Assembly: GCF_001854245.1 (NCBI RefSeq)
Contig: NZ_CP015381.1
Coordinates: 1,895,001 to 1,959,000 of the forward strand
Length of the DNA stretch: 64,000 nucleotides
Direction of reading: 5' to 3'
Source of the DNA: Desulfococcus multivorans
Lineage (GTDB): Bacteria; Desulfobacterota; Desulfobacteria; Desulfobacterales; Desulfococcaceae
A program made the translations under genes and the position numbers. Positions 50,480 through 60,297 of this stretch are shown piece by piece (positions within the stretch are counted from its first letter, which is position 1; the number at the start of each line of letters is the position of its first letter). The notes under the pieces are model-generated. The model made no database searches. It saw only the letters and a program-made list of their open reading frames with translations, and was not told where the DNA came from.

Positions 50480-52055
50480 GGTTCACCAGCCTTTCGAGCC
50501 GCAGATAGGGGTCTCCCAGGGATGTGATTTTCTGATGCCATATCTTCCAGTCCTTCTCCATGACCCGGGTGAATATCGTGTCGGGCGCAGGTTTTCCGAT
50601 GAGCCCCACTTGAATTCGAGCACGTTCGCCGACGGCCTGTCGCAGATTCCGGATAAAGGCGAGATCCTCACGAATGGGCGGCTGCCACGCTTCTTTGAGG
50701 ATAAAAAAATCAGCGTTTCCATTTGTGCGGACGGATTCGGAGAGTCGAGCCAGAAAGTCCGGATCAGCGGCGCTGTCTCCCTCCAGGCGTAAGGTGTCTC
50801 CGATGCCGAACCCGAAGACCTTGAGCGTCAACGCATCGAGGGTCTCCCGGGGACAGTCATCATAGACGTCGTCCGGAATGATCGCCAGAAGCCGTCCTTC
50901 GGCAGGCATGCCGTGGGGGCGTGCCGGCAAGGTTTTTTCTTCGGGGGACGGCGGCGGGGGTTCCGGCCCGGGTTCTCCTTCGGTGCCGACAAGAGGGGTT
51001 TCCATCCGCTGGACGAGTTGGTCGGCGCGGCTGTGGGAAAACGTGATCCTGGCCAGCGCCCTGGACTTGAACAGCATTCCGGCCGCCAGAAACAGGAGTC
51101 TCGGGATCAGGCCGTAGAAGACGACGGACAGACAGAGAAAGGGCCACCAGGATACCAGGTCCTGGGTGGCGAGGTGATAGATGCCGTCCTTGAGAACCAT
51201 GTGGGATCCTTCGATCTGGGTCAGCGAGGGGTGTGCCGTTCCGGGCGGGATAAACCACGACCAGGGCATTGCGATGAGTTTTGTCGCCTTGTGAACGATA
51301 TCCGCACTGAAGAGGATGGATGACTGCCAGCCAAAGGCGATGTCGGTTCCCAGGACCCGCAGAAGGGTTGCGCCCAGGACGCCCACATTGAAGCTGACGC
51401 CGAACATCTGGGCGAGGGTGAAAAAGGGCCAGTAGAAGAGGGTGCCGTAAATACGGCGCTTCCCGCGGATCAGTCCGAATATCGCCTCCAGGCTGTTTCG
51501 GTGACGTCCTGACACGCGACGCATTGCCAGACGGCCGAATCGGCGCATGAGCGCAACGAGAATCGCGCTGAAGGCAGCGTAGAGGAGGGGGAAGGGGGGG
51601 CGTCGGCGCAGGCGGCGTATAACGGCGCCTGCGGCCAGAAGCAGAACGAGAAGCGTCTGCGTGCCCACCAGCAGGCTCAGGTACACGGAGACGTTCACCG
51701 GACGCGTTCCGGCATATCTCAGGAGGGAAAAGGCCAGACCGCCGCCGCTCATGATGCCGAAAACGATCGTGGCGAGCACGGTCAGGCGAAATATCTCGGT
51801 GAAGGCCTCGCCGGGAAGAAGAACTTCGGGGGTGTCGGATTTCAGGGCGTCGCGTCGCCGTTCAAGCCATTCCCGGATCAGCCGGTGCCGGGGAACGGGC
51901 TCCCCCGGGGCAATCCGCGGGAGGATATGGCGGGTGTAGATCTCCCGGTCCCGGAGCGCTGCGGTTTTTCGTGTTGATTCGTCCCCGTCGAGTTCGTCTG
52001 CGTGGAGAAAATATTCGAGATCGATGAGGTCTTTAAAACGCCATGTGATTTTCAT
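50469..52055 (-). CDS. DUF2868 membrane protein
   Basis: A 528-residue protein of the DUF2868 type. About four membrane helices lie between residues 90 and 350 (LTVLATIVFGIMSGGGLAFS, VSVYLSLLVGTQTLLVLLLA, TLFYWPFFTLAQMFGVSFNV, WWPFLCLSVVFYGLIPRLLF). The C-terminal 160 residues are cytoplasmic and soluble. Its stop overlaps the GTPase start, supporting a two-protein membrane GTPase complex. The ATG at 52055 is chosen because the family begins with a motif like MKITWRFKDLIDLEYFL. Confidence 0.85.
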   Translation of the reverse strand: MKITWRFKDLIDLEYFLHADELDGDESTRKTAALRDREIYTRHILPRIAPGEPVPRHRLIREWLERRRDALKSDTPEVLLPGEAFTEIFRLTVLATIVFGIMSGGGLAFSLLRYAGTRPVNVSVYLSLLVGTQTLLVLLLAAGAVIRRLRRRPPFPLLYAAFSAILVALMRRFGRLAMRRVSGRHRNSLEAIFGLIRGKRRIYGTLFYWPFFTLAQMFGVSFNVGVLGATLLRVLGTDIAFGWQSSILFSADIVHKATKLIAMPWSWFIPPGTAHPSLTQIEGSHMVLKDGIYHLATQDLVSWWPFLCLSVVFYGLIPRLLFLAAGMLFKSRALARITFSHSRADQLVQRMETPLVGTEGEPGPEPPPPSPEEKTLPARPHGMPAEGRLLAIIPDDVYDDCPRETLDALTLKVFGFGIGDTLRLEGDSAADPDFLARLSESVRTNGNADFFILKEAWQPPIREDLAFIRNLRQAVGERARIQVGLIGKPAPDTIFTRVMEKDWKIWHQKITSLGDPYLRLERLVNHDA

Positions 52056-52217
52056 CGGGTCAAGGTCTGATCGTTGGTGTTGGATGCGGCGGGTTGCGTG
52101 GAAAGCGCCGTCTTGTTTGAAATATATAGCCGAAGATGCGCAGAGTGACAAGGTTCAGGCCGATCCAGACCGTCGCGTTTTGGAATTTTCGGCCGACAAA
52201 TTTCCGGATTTCCGGTT

Positions 52218-53000
52218 TCATCTGAGGATTGTCAGGCCGATGGGACAGTGATCCGAGCCGAAAACGGTGTCCTCGATGATGGGATCCCGGATTCTGCCTT
52301 CGGCGATCATGTTTTCGGTGGTGAAAATATAGTCGATCCGCCAGCCGGCGTTTCGTTCCCGGGCCTTGAACCGGTAGGACCACCACGAATATTTGACCGT
52401 TTCCGGATAGAAATGTCTGAAGGTGTCGACATATCCCTCCCGGATGACGGTGTCGATCCAGTCGCGCTCCACTCGGAGAAACCCCGAGTTCTTCTCGTTG
52501 GCCTTAGGGTTTTTCAAGTCGATCTCATTGTGTGCCGTATTGTAATCTCCGGCGATGATGATGTGTTTCCCCGCTTTTTTCAGGGGCGAAAGATACGCAA
52601 AAAAATCCCGATAGAAATCGAGTTTGTAGCGGAGCCTTTCATCGCTCATCTGGCCGTTGGGAAAATAAACGTTGAAAAAGAGGAAGTCCCCGAAGTCCAA
52701 TGTGATGATTCTTCCTTCGTCGTCATAACGGGGGTTTCCGATGCCGGTTTCCACCCGGAGCGGCGGAATGCGCGAGTAAACCCCGACGCCGCTGTAACCC
52801 TTCTTTACCGTTGAACAGGACCAGTAGGCATCGTATCCGTCTACATGTCGCATCTCCTCCGTCAGCTGGTCCGGCTGGATCTTGGTCTCCTGAACGGCAA
52901 ACAGATCGGCATCCAGCCGTCGGAAGGTTTCCAGAAAGCCCTTGTTCCACACGGCCCTGAGGCCGTTGAGGTTCCATGAGATCAATTTGATGTCGTTCAT
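52218..53000 (-). CDS. xth: Exodeoxyribonuclease III
   Basis: A 260-residue AP endonuclease/exonuclease of the ExoIII type for base-excision repair. LISWNLNGLRAVWNKGF, VQETKIQPDQL (catalytic Glu), SGVGVYSRI, the YNTAHNEIDLKNPK loop, WRIDYIFTTENM and GSDHCPIGLTI (catalytic Asp-His) are all present. AAAGGAATCTTC precedes the ATG. It stands alone. Confidence 0.96.
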   Translation of the reverse strand: MNDIKLISWNLNGLRAVWNKGFLETFRRLDADLFAVQETKIQPDQLTEEMRHVDGYDAYWSCSTVKKGYSGVGVYSRIPPLRVETGIGNPRYDDEGRIITLDFGDFLFFNVYFPNGQMSDERLRYKLDFYRDFFAYLSPLKKAGKHIIIAGDYNTAHNEIDLKNPKANEKNSGFLRVERDWIDTVIREGYVDTFRHFYPETVKYSWWSYRFKARERNAGWRIDYIFTTENMIAEGRIRDPIIEDTVFGSDHCPIGLTILR

Positions 53001-53090
53001 GAAGATTCCTTTATGCGGTTTAGCGCTACCACGATTTTGCGCTCAAGACAATAATGAGAATGATAATTCTCTAAAACGGCCGATCCTTTC

Positions 53091-53119
53091 TTGACAGAGT
53101 TGATCCACTTATGTATGGA
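53091..53119 (+). promoter_or_regulatory. Putative promoter of the LOR/SDH-like gene
   Basis: A perfect TTGACA at 53091-53096 is followed after 17 bases by TATGGA at 53114-53119, with AT-rich sequence downstream. It lies about 94 bases before the gene start. The -10 is a weak match. Confidence 0.45.
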
Positions 53120-53212
53120 ATAATATTCGATTAATAATAAAAACAGCGGTTTTTCGTAAAATAATCGGGAAAGGCGTCGTCCTTTCCGGAAATACAATGC
53201 GAGGTTTGTCAG

Positions 53213-54526
53213 GTGAAACAGATGAAAATTGGTATACGGAGGGAAGACAAAAGCGTCTGGGAGCGAAGGGTTCCCTTTGTACCGGAAGACCTGAAGGCCC
53301 TTAAAGCAAAAGGTCTGGATGTTGTGGTACAGTCAAGTCCCGTGCGTGCTTTCGGGGATGAAGAGTTCCGCGCGGCGGGCATACCGGTTCGGGACCATCT
53401 CGAAGACCGTGATCTGATTTTCGGGATCAAGGAGGTGCCGAAGGAGGCCTTTCTGGAGGGGCGGGTCTATGTTTTTTTTGCCCATGTCATCAAAGGTCAG
53501 TCTTACAACATGCCCATGCTGAAAACCATGATGGAAAAGGGTGTGACCCTCATCGATTACGAGCGGATCGTGGACGACGAGAACCGTCGACTGATTTTTT
53601 TCGGCCGTCATGCCGGTCTCGCCGGGATGGTGAACTCCCTTTGGGCCTTCGGGAAGCGTCTGGCGGCGGAGGGCGTCGAAACGCCGTTTGCCGAGCTTAA
53701 ACAGGCGAAAGACTACCGGGACCTGAATGAGATCAAAGCCCATGTCACGGCGGTTGGTTCGGCAATTCGCGACGGCGGCCTCCCTGCCGCGATTCATCCC
53801 GTCATTGTGGGGATCACCGGCTACGGCAATGTCTCCGCGGGGGCACAGGAGATCCTGGACCTCCTGCCTGTCGTCGAAATCCTTCCCGAGGCGGTCGCTG
53901 AAACGGCCGCAGGTTTCGAATCTCCCAGGAACCGCATCTACAAGGCCGTGTTCAAGGAGCATCATTGCGTCAGACCCAGGATCGGGGGCGCGGCCTTCGA
54001 TCTTCAGGATTATTACCGGCGCGGGAAGGATGCATACGAGAATATTTTTGAAGCGTACCTCGACCACCTGAACCTTCTGATCAACTGCGTTTACTGGGAT
54101 GAACGGTATCCCCGCCTTGTCACCCTCGAGGCCGTGAAGCGTCTCTGGGCCGATGGCAGACAGCCTAAGCTACGGGTGATCGGAGACATCAGTTGCGATC
54201 CGGGAGGATCGATTCAGTGCACGGTGGACGCAACGGACCCCGGAGATCCCGTCTATGTTTATCTTCCTGAAAACAATACCGTTGCCAGGGGCGTCATCGG
54301 TCACGGACCCGTTATCATGGCGGTGGATATTCTGCCGACGGAGATACCCCGGGAATCCTCCGTCTATTTCAGCAGCGTTCTTCGAGGAATTGTCGAATTC
54401 ATGGCCAGGGCGGATTACAGCGTCCCCTATGCGGAACTGGACCTGCCGCCCGAGCTGAAGCGAGCCGTTATTCTTTATCGGGGACGCCTTACCCCCGACT
54501 ATGCGTATCTTCATCAGTACCTGTAA
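53213..54526 (+). CDS. LOR/SDH-type protein (lysine-ketoglutarate reductase-like, AlaDH/PNT N-terminal)
   Basis: A 437-residue protein resembling the lysine-ketoglutarate reductase half of alpha-aminoadipic semialdehyde synthase. The AlaDH/PNT-like N-terminus (KIGIRREDKSVWERRVPFVP) and the FFAHVIKGQSYNMPMLKTMM and GITGYGNVSAGAQEILDLLP segments support this; the latter holds a Rossmann Gly-rich turn. ISCDPGGSIQC follows later. No saccharopine dehydrogenase half is fused and none is adjacent, so the reaction may differ (for example a stand-alone LOR or ornithine-cyclodeaminase-like role). Confidence 0.75.
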   Translation: MKQMKIGIRREDKSVWERRVPFVPEDLKALKAKGLDVVVQSSPVRAFGDEEFRAAGIPVRDHLEDRDLIFGIKEVPKEAFLEGRVYVFFAHVIKGQSYNMPMLKTMMEKGVTLIDYERIVDDENRRLIFFGRHAGLAGMVNSLWAFGKRLAAEGVETPFAELKQAKDYRDLNEIKAHVTAVGSAIRDGGLPAAIHPVIVGITGYGNVSAGAQEILDLLPVVEILPEAVAETAAGFESPRNRIYKAVFKEHHCVRPRIGGAAFDLQDYYRRGKDAYENIFEAYLDHLNLLINCVYWDERYPRLVTLEAVKRLWADGRQPKLRVIGDISCDPGGSIQCTVDATDPGDPVYVYLPENNTVARGVIGHGPVIMAVDILPTEIPRESSVYFSSVLRGIVEFMARADYSVPYAELDLPPELKRAVILYRGRLTPDYAYLHQYL

Positions 54527-54527
54527 T

Positions 54528-54573
54528 TCAGTCTTCGGCGTTCGTGACGGCGGGCGGGTAGCGGCTGAAGGGG
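54528..54573. repeat. Intergenic element (copy h)
   Basis: TTCGGCGTTCGTGACGGCGG and GGGTAGCGGCTGAAGG closely parallel the first part of copy g. It lies between the LOR/SDH and DUF4126 genes. Confidence 0.75.
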
Positions 54574-54621
54574 ATCGTTCCCGTCGGTGTGGATCATGGC
54601 TGTTGACAAAGGAAGAGACCC

Positions 54622-55242
54622 ATGGATACCTATAATGAAATCATTCGTGCCATCGCTCTGTCGATGGGTGCCGCCTGGGCCAGCGGGATCAATCTTTATG
54701 CGACAATTCTGGTGCTGGGCGCCCTGGGTGCGACTCAGAACATCGTCCTTCCGGAGCACCTTCATATTCTGATGAATCCGCTGGTGATGACCAGTGCCGG
54801 GCTGATGTTTGTGACGGAGTTTATCGCCGACAAGGTGCCGGGGGTGGATACGGGATGGGATTTGCTGCACACCTTCATCCGCATTCCCGCAGGCGCGGTG
54901 CTGGCTGCGGGGGCGGTGGGGGAGGTGTCCCCCGCGTTGGCGCTGACGGCGGCTATCCTGGGCGGCGGCATCGCCGCCGGTGTCCATGCGACCAAGACGG
55001 GTTCCAGGGCCCTGATCAACATGTCCCCGGAACCGTTCAGCAACTGGACCGCTTCCATTTCCGAAGACGTTATCGTCGTGGCCGGCATATGGACGGCTCT
55101 GAACCATCCGTTGCTTTTTATCGGTCTGTTCATTCTCTTCATCGGCATGGTGATCTGGCTTCTGCCCAGGATCTGGCGGGGACTCAAGCGGGTCTTCGCG
55201 GCTGTGGAGCGTTGGGTGAAGGACCGAACGCCGTCTGCCTGA
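54622..55242 (+). CDS. DUF4126 membrane protein
   Basis: A 206-residue membrane protein of the DUF4126 type, with helices near residues 12-30, 50-65, 85-125 (AAGAVGEVSPALALTAAILG) and 150-185 (LLFIGLFILFIGMVIWLLP). GVHATKTGSRALINMSPEP is a distinctive loop of the family. The function is unknown. Only 47 bases separate it from the PPDK gene on the same strand. Confidence 0.82.
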   Translation: MDTYNEIIRAIALSMGAAWASGINLYATILVLGALGATQNIVLPEHLHILMNPLVMTSAGLMFVTEFIADKVPGVDTGWDLLHTFIRIPAGAVLAAGAVGEVSPALALTAAILGGGIAAGVHATKTGSRALINMSPEPFSNWTASISEDVIVVAGIWTALNHPLLFIGLFILFIGMVIWLLPRIWRGLKRVFAAVERWVKDRTPSA

Positions 55243-55289
55243 TACGGTTTGACACCAAAAAACATTTTTAAAGATAGGGAGGATATTCG

Positions 55290-58028
55290 GTGACAAAAAA
55301 ATGGGTATACCTGTTCGATGAGGTCGAGGCTGCGGAAAAGTACGCCGGCGGAACCTGGGACGGTGTTCGAAGCCTTCTGGGCGGTAAAGGCGCCAACCTG
55401 GCCGAAATGGCCCGTATCGGCGTTCCCGTGCCGCCCGGTTTTACGGTGACGACCGAGGCTTGCAACGCCTATCTCGCGTCGGGAGGAAAATTTCCGGAAG
55501 GGCTCTGGGAGCAGGAACTCGAGGCATTGAAGGCCATTGAGCGGAATACGGGCAAGGTCTTCGGGGATGCTGCGAATCCGCTCCTGGTTTCCTGTCGCAG
55601 CGGCGCCAAATTTTCCATGCCGGGGATGATGGATACCGTCCTCAATATCGGCCTCAACGATGAGACGGCCAAAGGCATGGTCGAACTGACGGGCGATGAG
55701 CGGTTTGTCTACGATGCCTACCGGCGTCTGGTACAAATGTTCGGAAATGTGGTCATGGGCGTGCCGGACGACCTCTTTGAGGAGGTGATCACCGACGCCC
55801 GCATGAAGGAAGGCGTGGAAACCGACGCTGAATTGAGCGCCGAGGCATGGAAAACGGTGACCCGTGAGTTCCAGGCTATCTGCCGACGCCAGAAAGGCTA
55901 TGGGTTCCCTCGCGATCCGTTTGAACAGCTGCGGCTCGCAACCGAGGCTGTTTTCAAGAGTTGGAACGGGAAGCGGGCCGTGGATTACCGGAACGCCGCC
56001 GGCATATCCCACGATTTGGGCACTGCCGTCAGCATCGTGACCATGGTGTTCGGCAACATGGGTGATGATTCGGCCACGGGTGTCGCTATGACCCGGAACG
56101 GATCGACCGGAGAACGTCAGATCGAGGGGGACTACCTCACCAACGCTCAGGGGGAGGACGTGGTGGCCGGCATTCGGTTGACCAAAGACCTTTCCGAACT
56201 CGAAAGGGAAATGCCTGTAGCCTATGCCGAATTCGAGGATGTGGCCCGGAAGCTCGAGCAGCATTATCGGGAAATGCAGGATGTGGAGTTCACCATCGAA
56301 AAGGGAAAGCTCTGGATGCTCCAGACCCGGGACGGAAAACGGACCGCCCAGGCAGCGGTAAGGATTGCCGTGGATATGGCCGAGGAGAATCTCATTTCCC
56401 GGGAGGATGCGGTTTTGCGCGTCACCCCGGAGCAGGTGGACTTTTTTCTGCATCCACAGTTCGATCGGAAGGCCGTTGCTGCGGCGAGAGCCTCCGGAAC
56501 GTTCCTGGGAAGCGGGCTCAACGTCAGCCCCGGTGCCGCCTGCGGTGTGGTGGCTCTGGACGCGGATCTGGCCGAGAAGTGGAGCAAGGAGGGTAAGGAT
56601 GTGGTCATGGTCCGGCCGGAGACAAAACCGGACGACGTTCACGGCATGCTGGCGGCCAGGGGTATTCTCACCAGCCGCGGCGGTCGCACCAGTCATGCAG
56701 CCTTGGTGGCCCGGCAGTTCGGAAAGCCCGCGGTGGTGGGGGTGTCGGAACTTCAGATCGACATGAACCGTCGGCAGATGCGCATCAAGGACGAGATTGT
56801 ACACGAAGGGGACTGGATCTCCATCGACGGCACCGTGGGGGAACTCTTCCTGGGCAAACTGAGCACGACCGTGCCGGATATACGGGACCCATGGCTCATA
56901 AAGCTGCTGTCGTGGGCCGATGAATTCAGGACTCTGGGCGTATGGACCAACGCCGACTATCCCAAGGACGCCCTGCGCGCCAGGGAGTACGGTGCCGAGG
57001 GTATCGGACTCTGCCGATCCGAACACATGTTTTTCGAAGCCGAACGTCTTCCCTATGTTCTCAAGATGATCATGACCGATCTTCCCATTGAACGGCGGGA
57101 GGCCCTCGAAGCCGTCCTTCCGTTCCAGAGGGAGGATTTCGCAGGGCTTTTTCGTGCCATGGACGGCCTGCCCGTGATCATTCGACTTCTCGACCCGCCG
57201 TTGCATGAATTTCTGCCCAATCACGTCGACCTGAGACGGGCTTTGAGCGACATCAAAATTCGACTCCAGCATGCCGACAATCTGGAGAAAATAGACGAGC
57301 TGCTTCAGCAATTCAAAGAGAAGGAACAGCTTCTCAAACGGGCCGAAAGTCTGCACGAGGCCAACCCCATGCTGGGTATGCGGGGGGTTCGTCTCGGGAT
57401 TCTGGTTCCCGAGATTACGACCATGCAGGTACGGGCTATCTTCGAGGCGGCGTGCATCGTCGCCAAGGAGGGCGTGGAGGTCCATCCGGAGGTCATGATT
57501 CCGCTCACCGCCCACGTCAACGAACTCAAGGTGCAGCGCCGGCGCCTGGAGGCTGAGGCCCGGCAGGTAATGACCCAAAAGGGTCAGTCCATCGATTATA
57601 AGTTCGGCACCATGATCGAATTGCCGCGGGCGGCCTTGACTGCCGACCAGATTGCCGAGCATGCCGAGTTTTTTTCCTACGGCACCAACGACCTGACCCA
57701 GACCACTTACGGGATTTCCAGGGATGATGCCGAGGCCGGTTTCCTCATCGACTACATCGAGGAGGGCATTCTGCCGGACAACCCATTCGCCACCATCGAC
57801 GAAGACGGCGTTGGACAGCTCATGAAAATCGGCATCGAGAAGGGACGCAGTGTTCGGCCCGATCTGGAGTGCGGCATCTGCGGTGAGCACGGCGGCGACC
57901 CGGCGTCCATCGCCCTTTGCCACAAACTGGGGTTGACCTATGTCTCCTGTTCGCCGTTCCGTGTGCCGGTGGCCCGGCTGGCCGCGGCCCATGCAGCGAT
58001 TATGGAGAGGCGCGGGCACGATAAATAG
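55290..58028 (+). CDS. ppdK: Pyruvate, phosphate dikinase
   Basis: A 912-residue PPDK interconverting pyruvate, ATP and phosphate with PEP, AMP and pyrophosphate. The ATP-grasp domain begins LLGGKGANLAEMARIGVPVP; the swivelling phospho-histidine is His469 in SRGGRTSHAALVARQFGKPA; the C-terminal PEP/pyruvate barrel has the active-site Cys in ECGICGEHGGDP and FSYGTNDLTQTTYG. The start is a GTG with AGGGAGG upstream. In an anaerobe it feeds gluconeogenesis or glycolysis with PPi, and fits the adjacent ferredoxin-based carbon metabolism. Confidence 0.96.
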   Translation: MTKKWVYLFDEVEAAEKYAGGTWDGVRSLLGGKGANLAEMARIGVPVPPGFTVTTEACNAYLASGGKFPEGLWEQELEALKAIERNTGKVFGDAANPLLVSCRSGAKFSMPGMMDTVLNIGLNDETAKGMVELTGDERFVYDAYRRLVQMFGNVVMGVPDDLFEEVITDARMKEGVETDAELSAEAWKTVTREFQAICRRQKGYGFPRDPFEQLRLATEAVFKSWNGKRAVDYRNAAGISHDLGTAVSIVTMVFGNMGDDSATGVAMTRNGSTGERQIEGDYLTNAQGEDVVAGIRLTKDLSELEREMPVAYAEFEDVARKLEQHYREMQDVEFTIEKGKLWMLQTRDGKRTAQAAVRIAVDMAEENLISREDAVLRVTPEQVDFFLHPQFDRKAVAAARASGTFLGSGLNVSPGAACGVVALDADLAEKWSKEGKDVVMVRPETKPDDVHGMLAARGILTSRGGRTSHAALVARQFGKPAVVGVSELQIDMNRRQMRIKDEIVHEGDWISIDGTVGELFLGKLSTTVPDIRDPWLIKLLSWADEFRTLGVWTNADYPKDALRAREYGAEGIGLCRSEHMFFEAERLPYVLKMIMTDLPIERREALEAVLPFQREDFAGLFRAMDGLPVIIRLLDPPLHEFLPNHVDLRRALSDIKIRLQHADNLEKIDELLQQFKEKEQLLKRAESLHEANPMLGMRGVRLGILVPEITTMQVRAIFEAACIVAKEGVEVHPEVMIPLTAHVNELKVQRRRLEAEARQVMTQKGQSIDYKFGTMIELPRAALTADQIAEHAEFFSYGTNDLTQTTYGISRDDAEAGFLIDYIEEGILPDNPFATIDEDGVGQLMKIGIEKGRSVRPDLECGICGEHGGDPASIALCHKLGLTYVSCSPFRVPVARLAAAHAAIMERRGHDK

Positions 58029-58053
58029 ATACGACAAGGTTACGGATAGCGGA

Positions 58054-58075
58054 AGGGGCGGCTGCGGCCGCCCCT
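58054..58075 (+). terminator. Hairpin after PPDK (repeat-family copy j)
   Basis: AGGGGCGGC and GCCGCCCCT form a 9-bp stem with a TGCG loop, followed by CAACTTTGG, 26 bases after the PPDK stop. It resembles the dispersed repeats (TAGCGG before, CTCAACTTT across the end) and could also act as a terminator. Confidence 0.55.
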
Positions 58076-58175
58076 CAACTTTGGAACGGTCGGATATCGG
58101 ACCGCTCCCGTCTACATCAACATTTTCCGGGAATCCCGGCTGCGTTTCGCGGCCGAAACCGCAAAAGGATCGATT

Positions 58176-59135
58176 ATGAAAACCATACCTCTGAGAAAAA
58201 CCGGCATTCATCTCAGTGCCGTCATTATGGGAACCTGGCAGGCCGGCAAGGCCATGTGGGCCGGCATCGATGATGATCAGACCGAAAGGGCCATGGCCGC
58301 GGCTGTTGATGCGGGCATCACCACCTTCGACACCGCCGCCGTCTATGGGGACGGGCATTCGGAAAGAGTACTGGGAAAGGCCCTCCGTCATGTTCGAAAG
58401 GCGGTGGTGATCGCCACCAAGGTTTTTGCGCACTCCCTGGCCTATGAAAAGGTCTTCAAAGCTTGTCACCAGTCCCTTCGAAACCTTCAGACCGATTACA
58501 TCGACCTCTATCAGATTCACTGGCCTGCCGGGTCCTTCGGCAGCAGGGACGTCCCCATCGAAGAGACGATGCGGGCGCTGAACGCGCTGAAACTGCAGGG
58601 GAAGATCCGGGCGGTGGGCGTCTCCAATTTTTCACAGGCCGAGATCGAAGCTGCGGAAGCCTTCGGGACCATCGACAGCTATCAGCCGCCCTATTCCCTG
58701 TTCTGGCGGCACATGGAAAAGACCGCCATGGCGTACTGCCGGGAGAAGGGTATTGTCGTCATGGCGTATTCCCCAATGGCCCAGGGCATCCTGACCGGAA
58801 AGTTTGGACCGACGCCCCAATTCGAGAAGGGCGATCACCGCGCCAGGAACGTCCTTTTCCAGCCGGAGCATTACACCCGGATTCAGGATGCGCTGAAGGC
58901 GCTTCGGCCCATCGCGGAGGAGAACGGGCTGACCCTGGGGCAGCTGGCCCTGGCGTGGGTGGTCTCCCGTGAGGGGACCTGCGCCATCGCCGGCGCGCGC
59001 AATGCCGATCAGGTCGTTCAGAACGCCAGGGCCGGCACCGTGAGCCTGCCTTCGGAGGTGTTGAGCGAGATCGACCGTATCGGCCGGACCGTCACCGATC
59101 ATCTGGGGGACGATCCGGTCATGTGGAAATGGTAG
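58176..59135 (+). CDS. Aldo-keto reductase
   Basis: A 319-residue AKR of the NADPH-dependent type. The catalytic tetrad is readable: Asp in FDTAAVYGDG, Tyr in the same segment, Lys in VIATKVF, His in LYQIHWPA; VGVSNFSQAEIEAAEAFG, AYSPMAQGILTGKF and CAIAGARNADQV complete the family. It probably reduces an aldehyde or ketone; the substrate is unknown. There is a purine-rich site (AAAAGGA) before the ATG. Confidence 0.93.
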   Translation: MKTIPLRKTGIHLSAVIMGTWQAGKAMWAGIDDDQTERAMAAAVDAGITTFDTAAVYGDGHSERVLGKALRHVRKAVVIATKVFAHSLAYEKVFKACHQSLRNLQTDYIDLYQIHWPAGSFGSRDVPIEETMRALNALKLQGKIRAVGVSNFSQAEIEAAEAFGTIDSYQPPYSLFWRHMEKTAMAYCREKGIVVMAYSPMAQGILTGKFGPTPQFEKGDHRARNVLFQPEHYTRIQDALKALRPIAEENGLTLGQLALAWVVSREGTCAIAGARNADQVVQNARAGTVSLPSEVLSEIDRIGRTVTDHLGDDPVMWKW

Positions 59136-59163
59136 TGAACAGCCGATCGTCGGCTCGCGGCGG

Positions 59164-60159
59164 TCAGATGGCTACGGTGGACTGAATCGCCGACAGCACC
59201 CCGTCGTGAAGCCGGCCGTTGGTGGCCAGGATACCCCGGTGACTTTTGAGGGTTCGACCTTCCGTAAAACCGAGGGGGCTGCCGCTGAAATCGGTCACCC
59301 GGCCGCCGGCCTCCGTTACGACGGCGGCGCCGGCGGCATGGTCCCAGATTTTTTCCCGATATGCCGAGCTCCGGGGCAGGCGAAGATATATGGATGCTTC
59401 GCCTGAGGCTATCGCTGCATATTTGGCCTGGCTGTCGATGCGGCAGGGGGATGCGAGAATCCCCAGGCGGTCGCAGATTCGCCGGTGGACCTCGTGATCG
59501 CTGTGGGCGCTTTCCACCGACTCACAGAATCGGGCAGCTTCGGGCCGGTTCGTTCCATCCACCCGGATGGGTTTGGCGTTCAAATCGTTCCTGCCGACGG
59601 GGGTCCCCGGTTCGATGGGGGCGGCAAAGGCGCCGCCGCCTGCAACGGCATAGAAGATGGCCCCGTTGGCTCCCCATTTTTCAGGATTGAAATTGGGGCA
59701 TCCCAGGACGCCCAATACCACCCGGCCCGCCTCTATCAACGCCAGGGCCACGGCATACTGGTCTCCTCTTAAAAACCCCTTGGTGCCGTCGATGGGATCC
59801 ACGGTCCAGAACCGCCCGGAGAAATTCGTATCACGGGCGCCCCGGTCGATGGCCTCGATCAGGGCATCCTCGTCCACGGCGCCGATCGCGTTCGAGACGA
59901 GGTTATGGACCTTTCCGCGGAGAACGTCGTTTTTCCGCAACAGCACGGCATCCTCTTCCCCCACCAGGGGATCTTCGGGAAAAGCAGCGGACAAGGCCAT
60001 GCTGATGATCGCCTGACTTCCGAAATCGGCGATGGTGACCGGTGAACGATCCTTTTTCTGGACGCTCTCCGCATCGACCAAAGTCTGTTGGACGTCTCGG
60101 CACAGTTTTGCTGCACGGCTCACGGCTGAAAGTGCAATATCAAGTTCTTTTCGATACAT
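59164..60159 (-). CDS. 3'(2'),5'-bisphosphate nucleotidase
   Basis: A 331-residue inositol-monophosphatase-superfamily enzyme, of the Hal2/PAP-phosphatase kind that hydrolyses PAP to AMP in sulfur assimilation. KDRSPVTIADFGSQAIISMA, the metal site DPIDGTKGFLRGDQYAVALA and the WDHAAGAAVVTEAGG motif are intact, and VGEEDAVLL supplies the first Glu site. Length and motifs fit Hal2 more than SuhB or CysQ. AAAGGATTCCG precedes the ATG. Confidence 0.9.
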   Translation of the reverse strand: MYRKELDIALSAVSRAAKLCRDVQQTLVDAESVQKKDRSPVTIADFGSQAIISMALSAAFPEDPLVGEEDAVLLRKNDVLRGKVHNLVSNAIGAVDEDALIEAIDRGARDTNFSGRFWTVDPIDGTKGFLRGDQYAVALALIEAGRVVLGVLGCPNFNPEKWGANGAIFYAVAGGGAFAAPIEPGTPVGRNDLNAKPIRVDGTNRPEAARFCESVESAHSDHEVHRRICDRLGILASPCRIDSQAKYAAIASGEASIYLRLPRSSAYREKIWDHAAGAAVVTEAGGRVTDFSGSPLGFTEGRTLKSHRGILATNGRLHDGVLSAIQSTVAI

Positions 60160-60297
60160 CGGAATCCTTTCCCGGTCGGGTCGTCAGACCGGCGTGAAAT
60201 GAATTGACGGGCGGCGGACTCTCGTATACTTTTCGACAGTAATGACCATCATCGCAACAATCAGGTTAACCATCAAGGATTTTTAAAGGATTCACGG

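Noticed and set aside
54762-58520. A 1252-codon minus-strand open frame across PPDK
   Set aside because: It is antisense to PPDK, DUF4126 and the aldo-keto reductase, all of which have strong family motifs; the minus frame has none.
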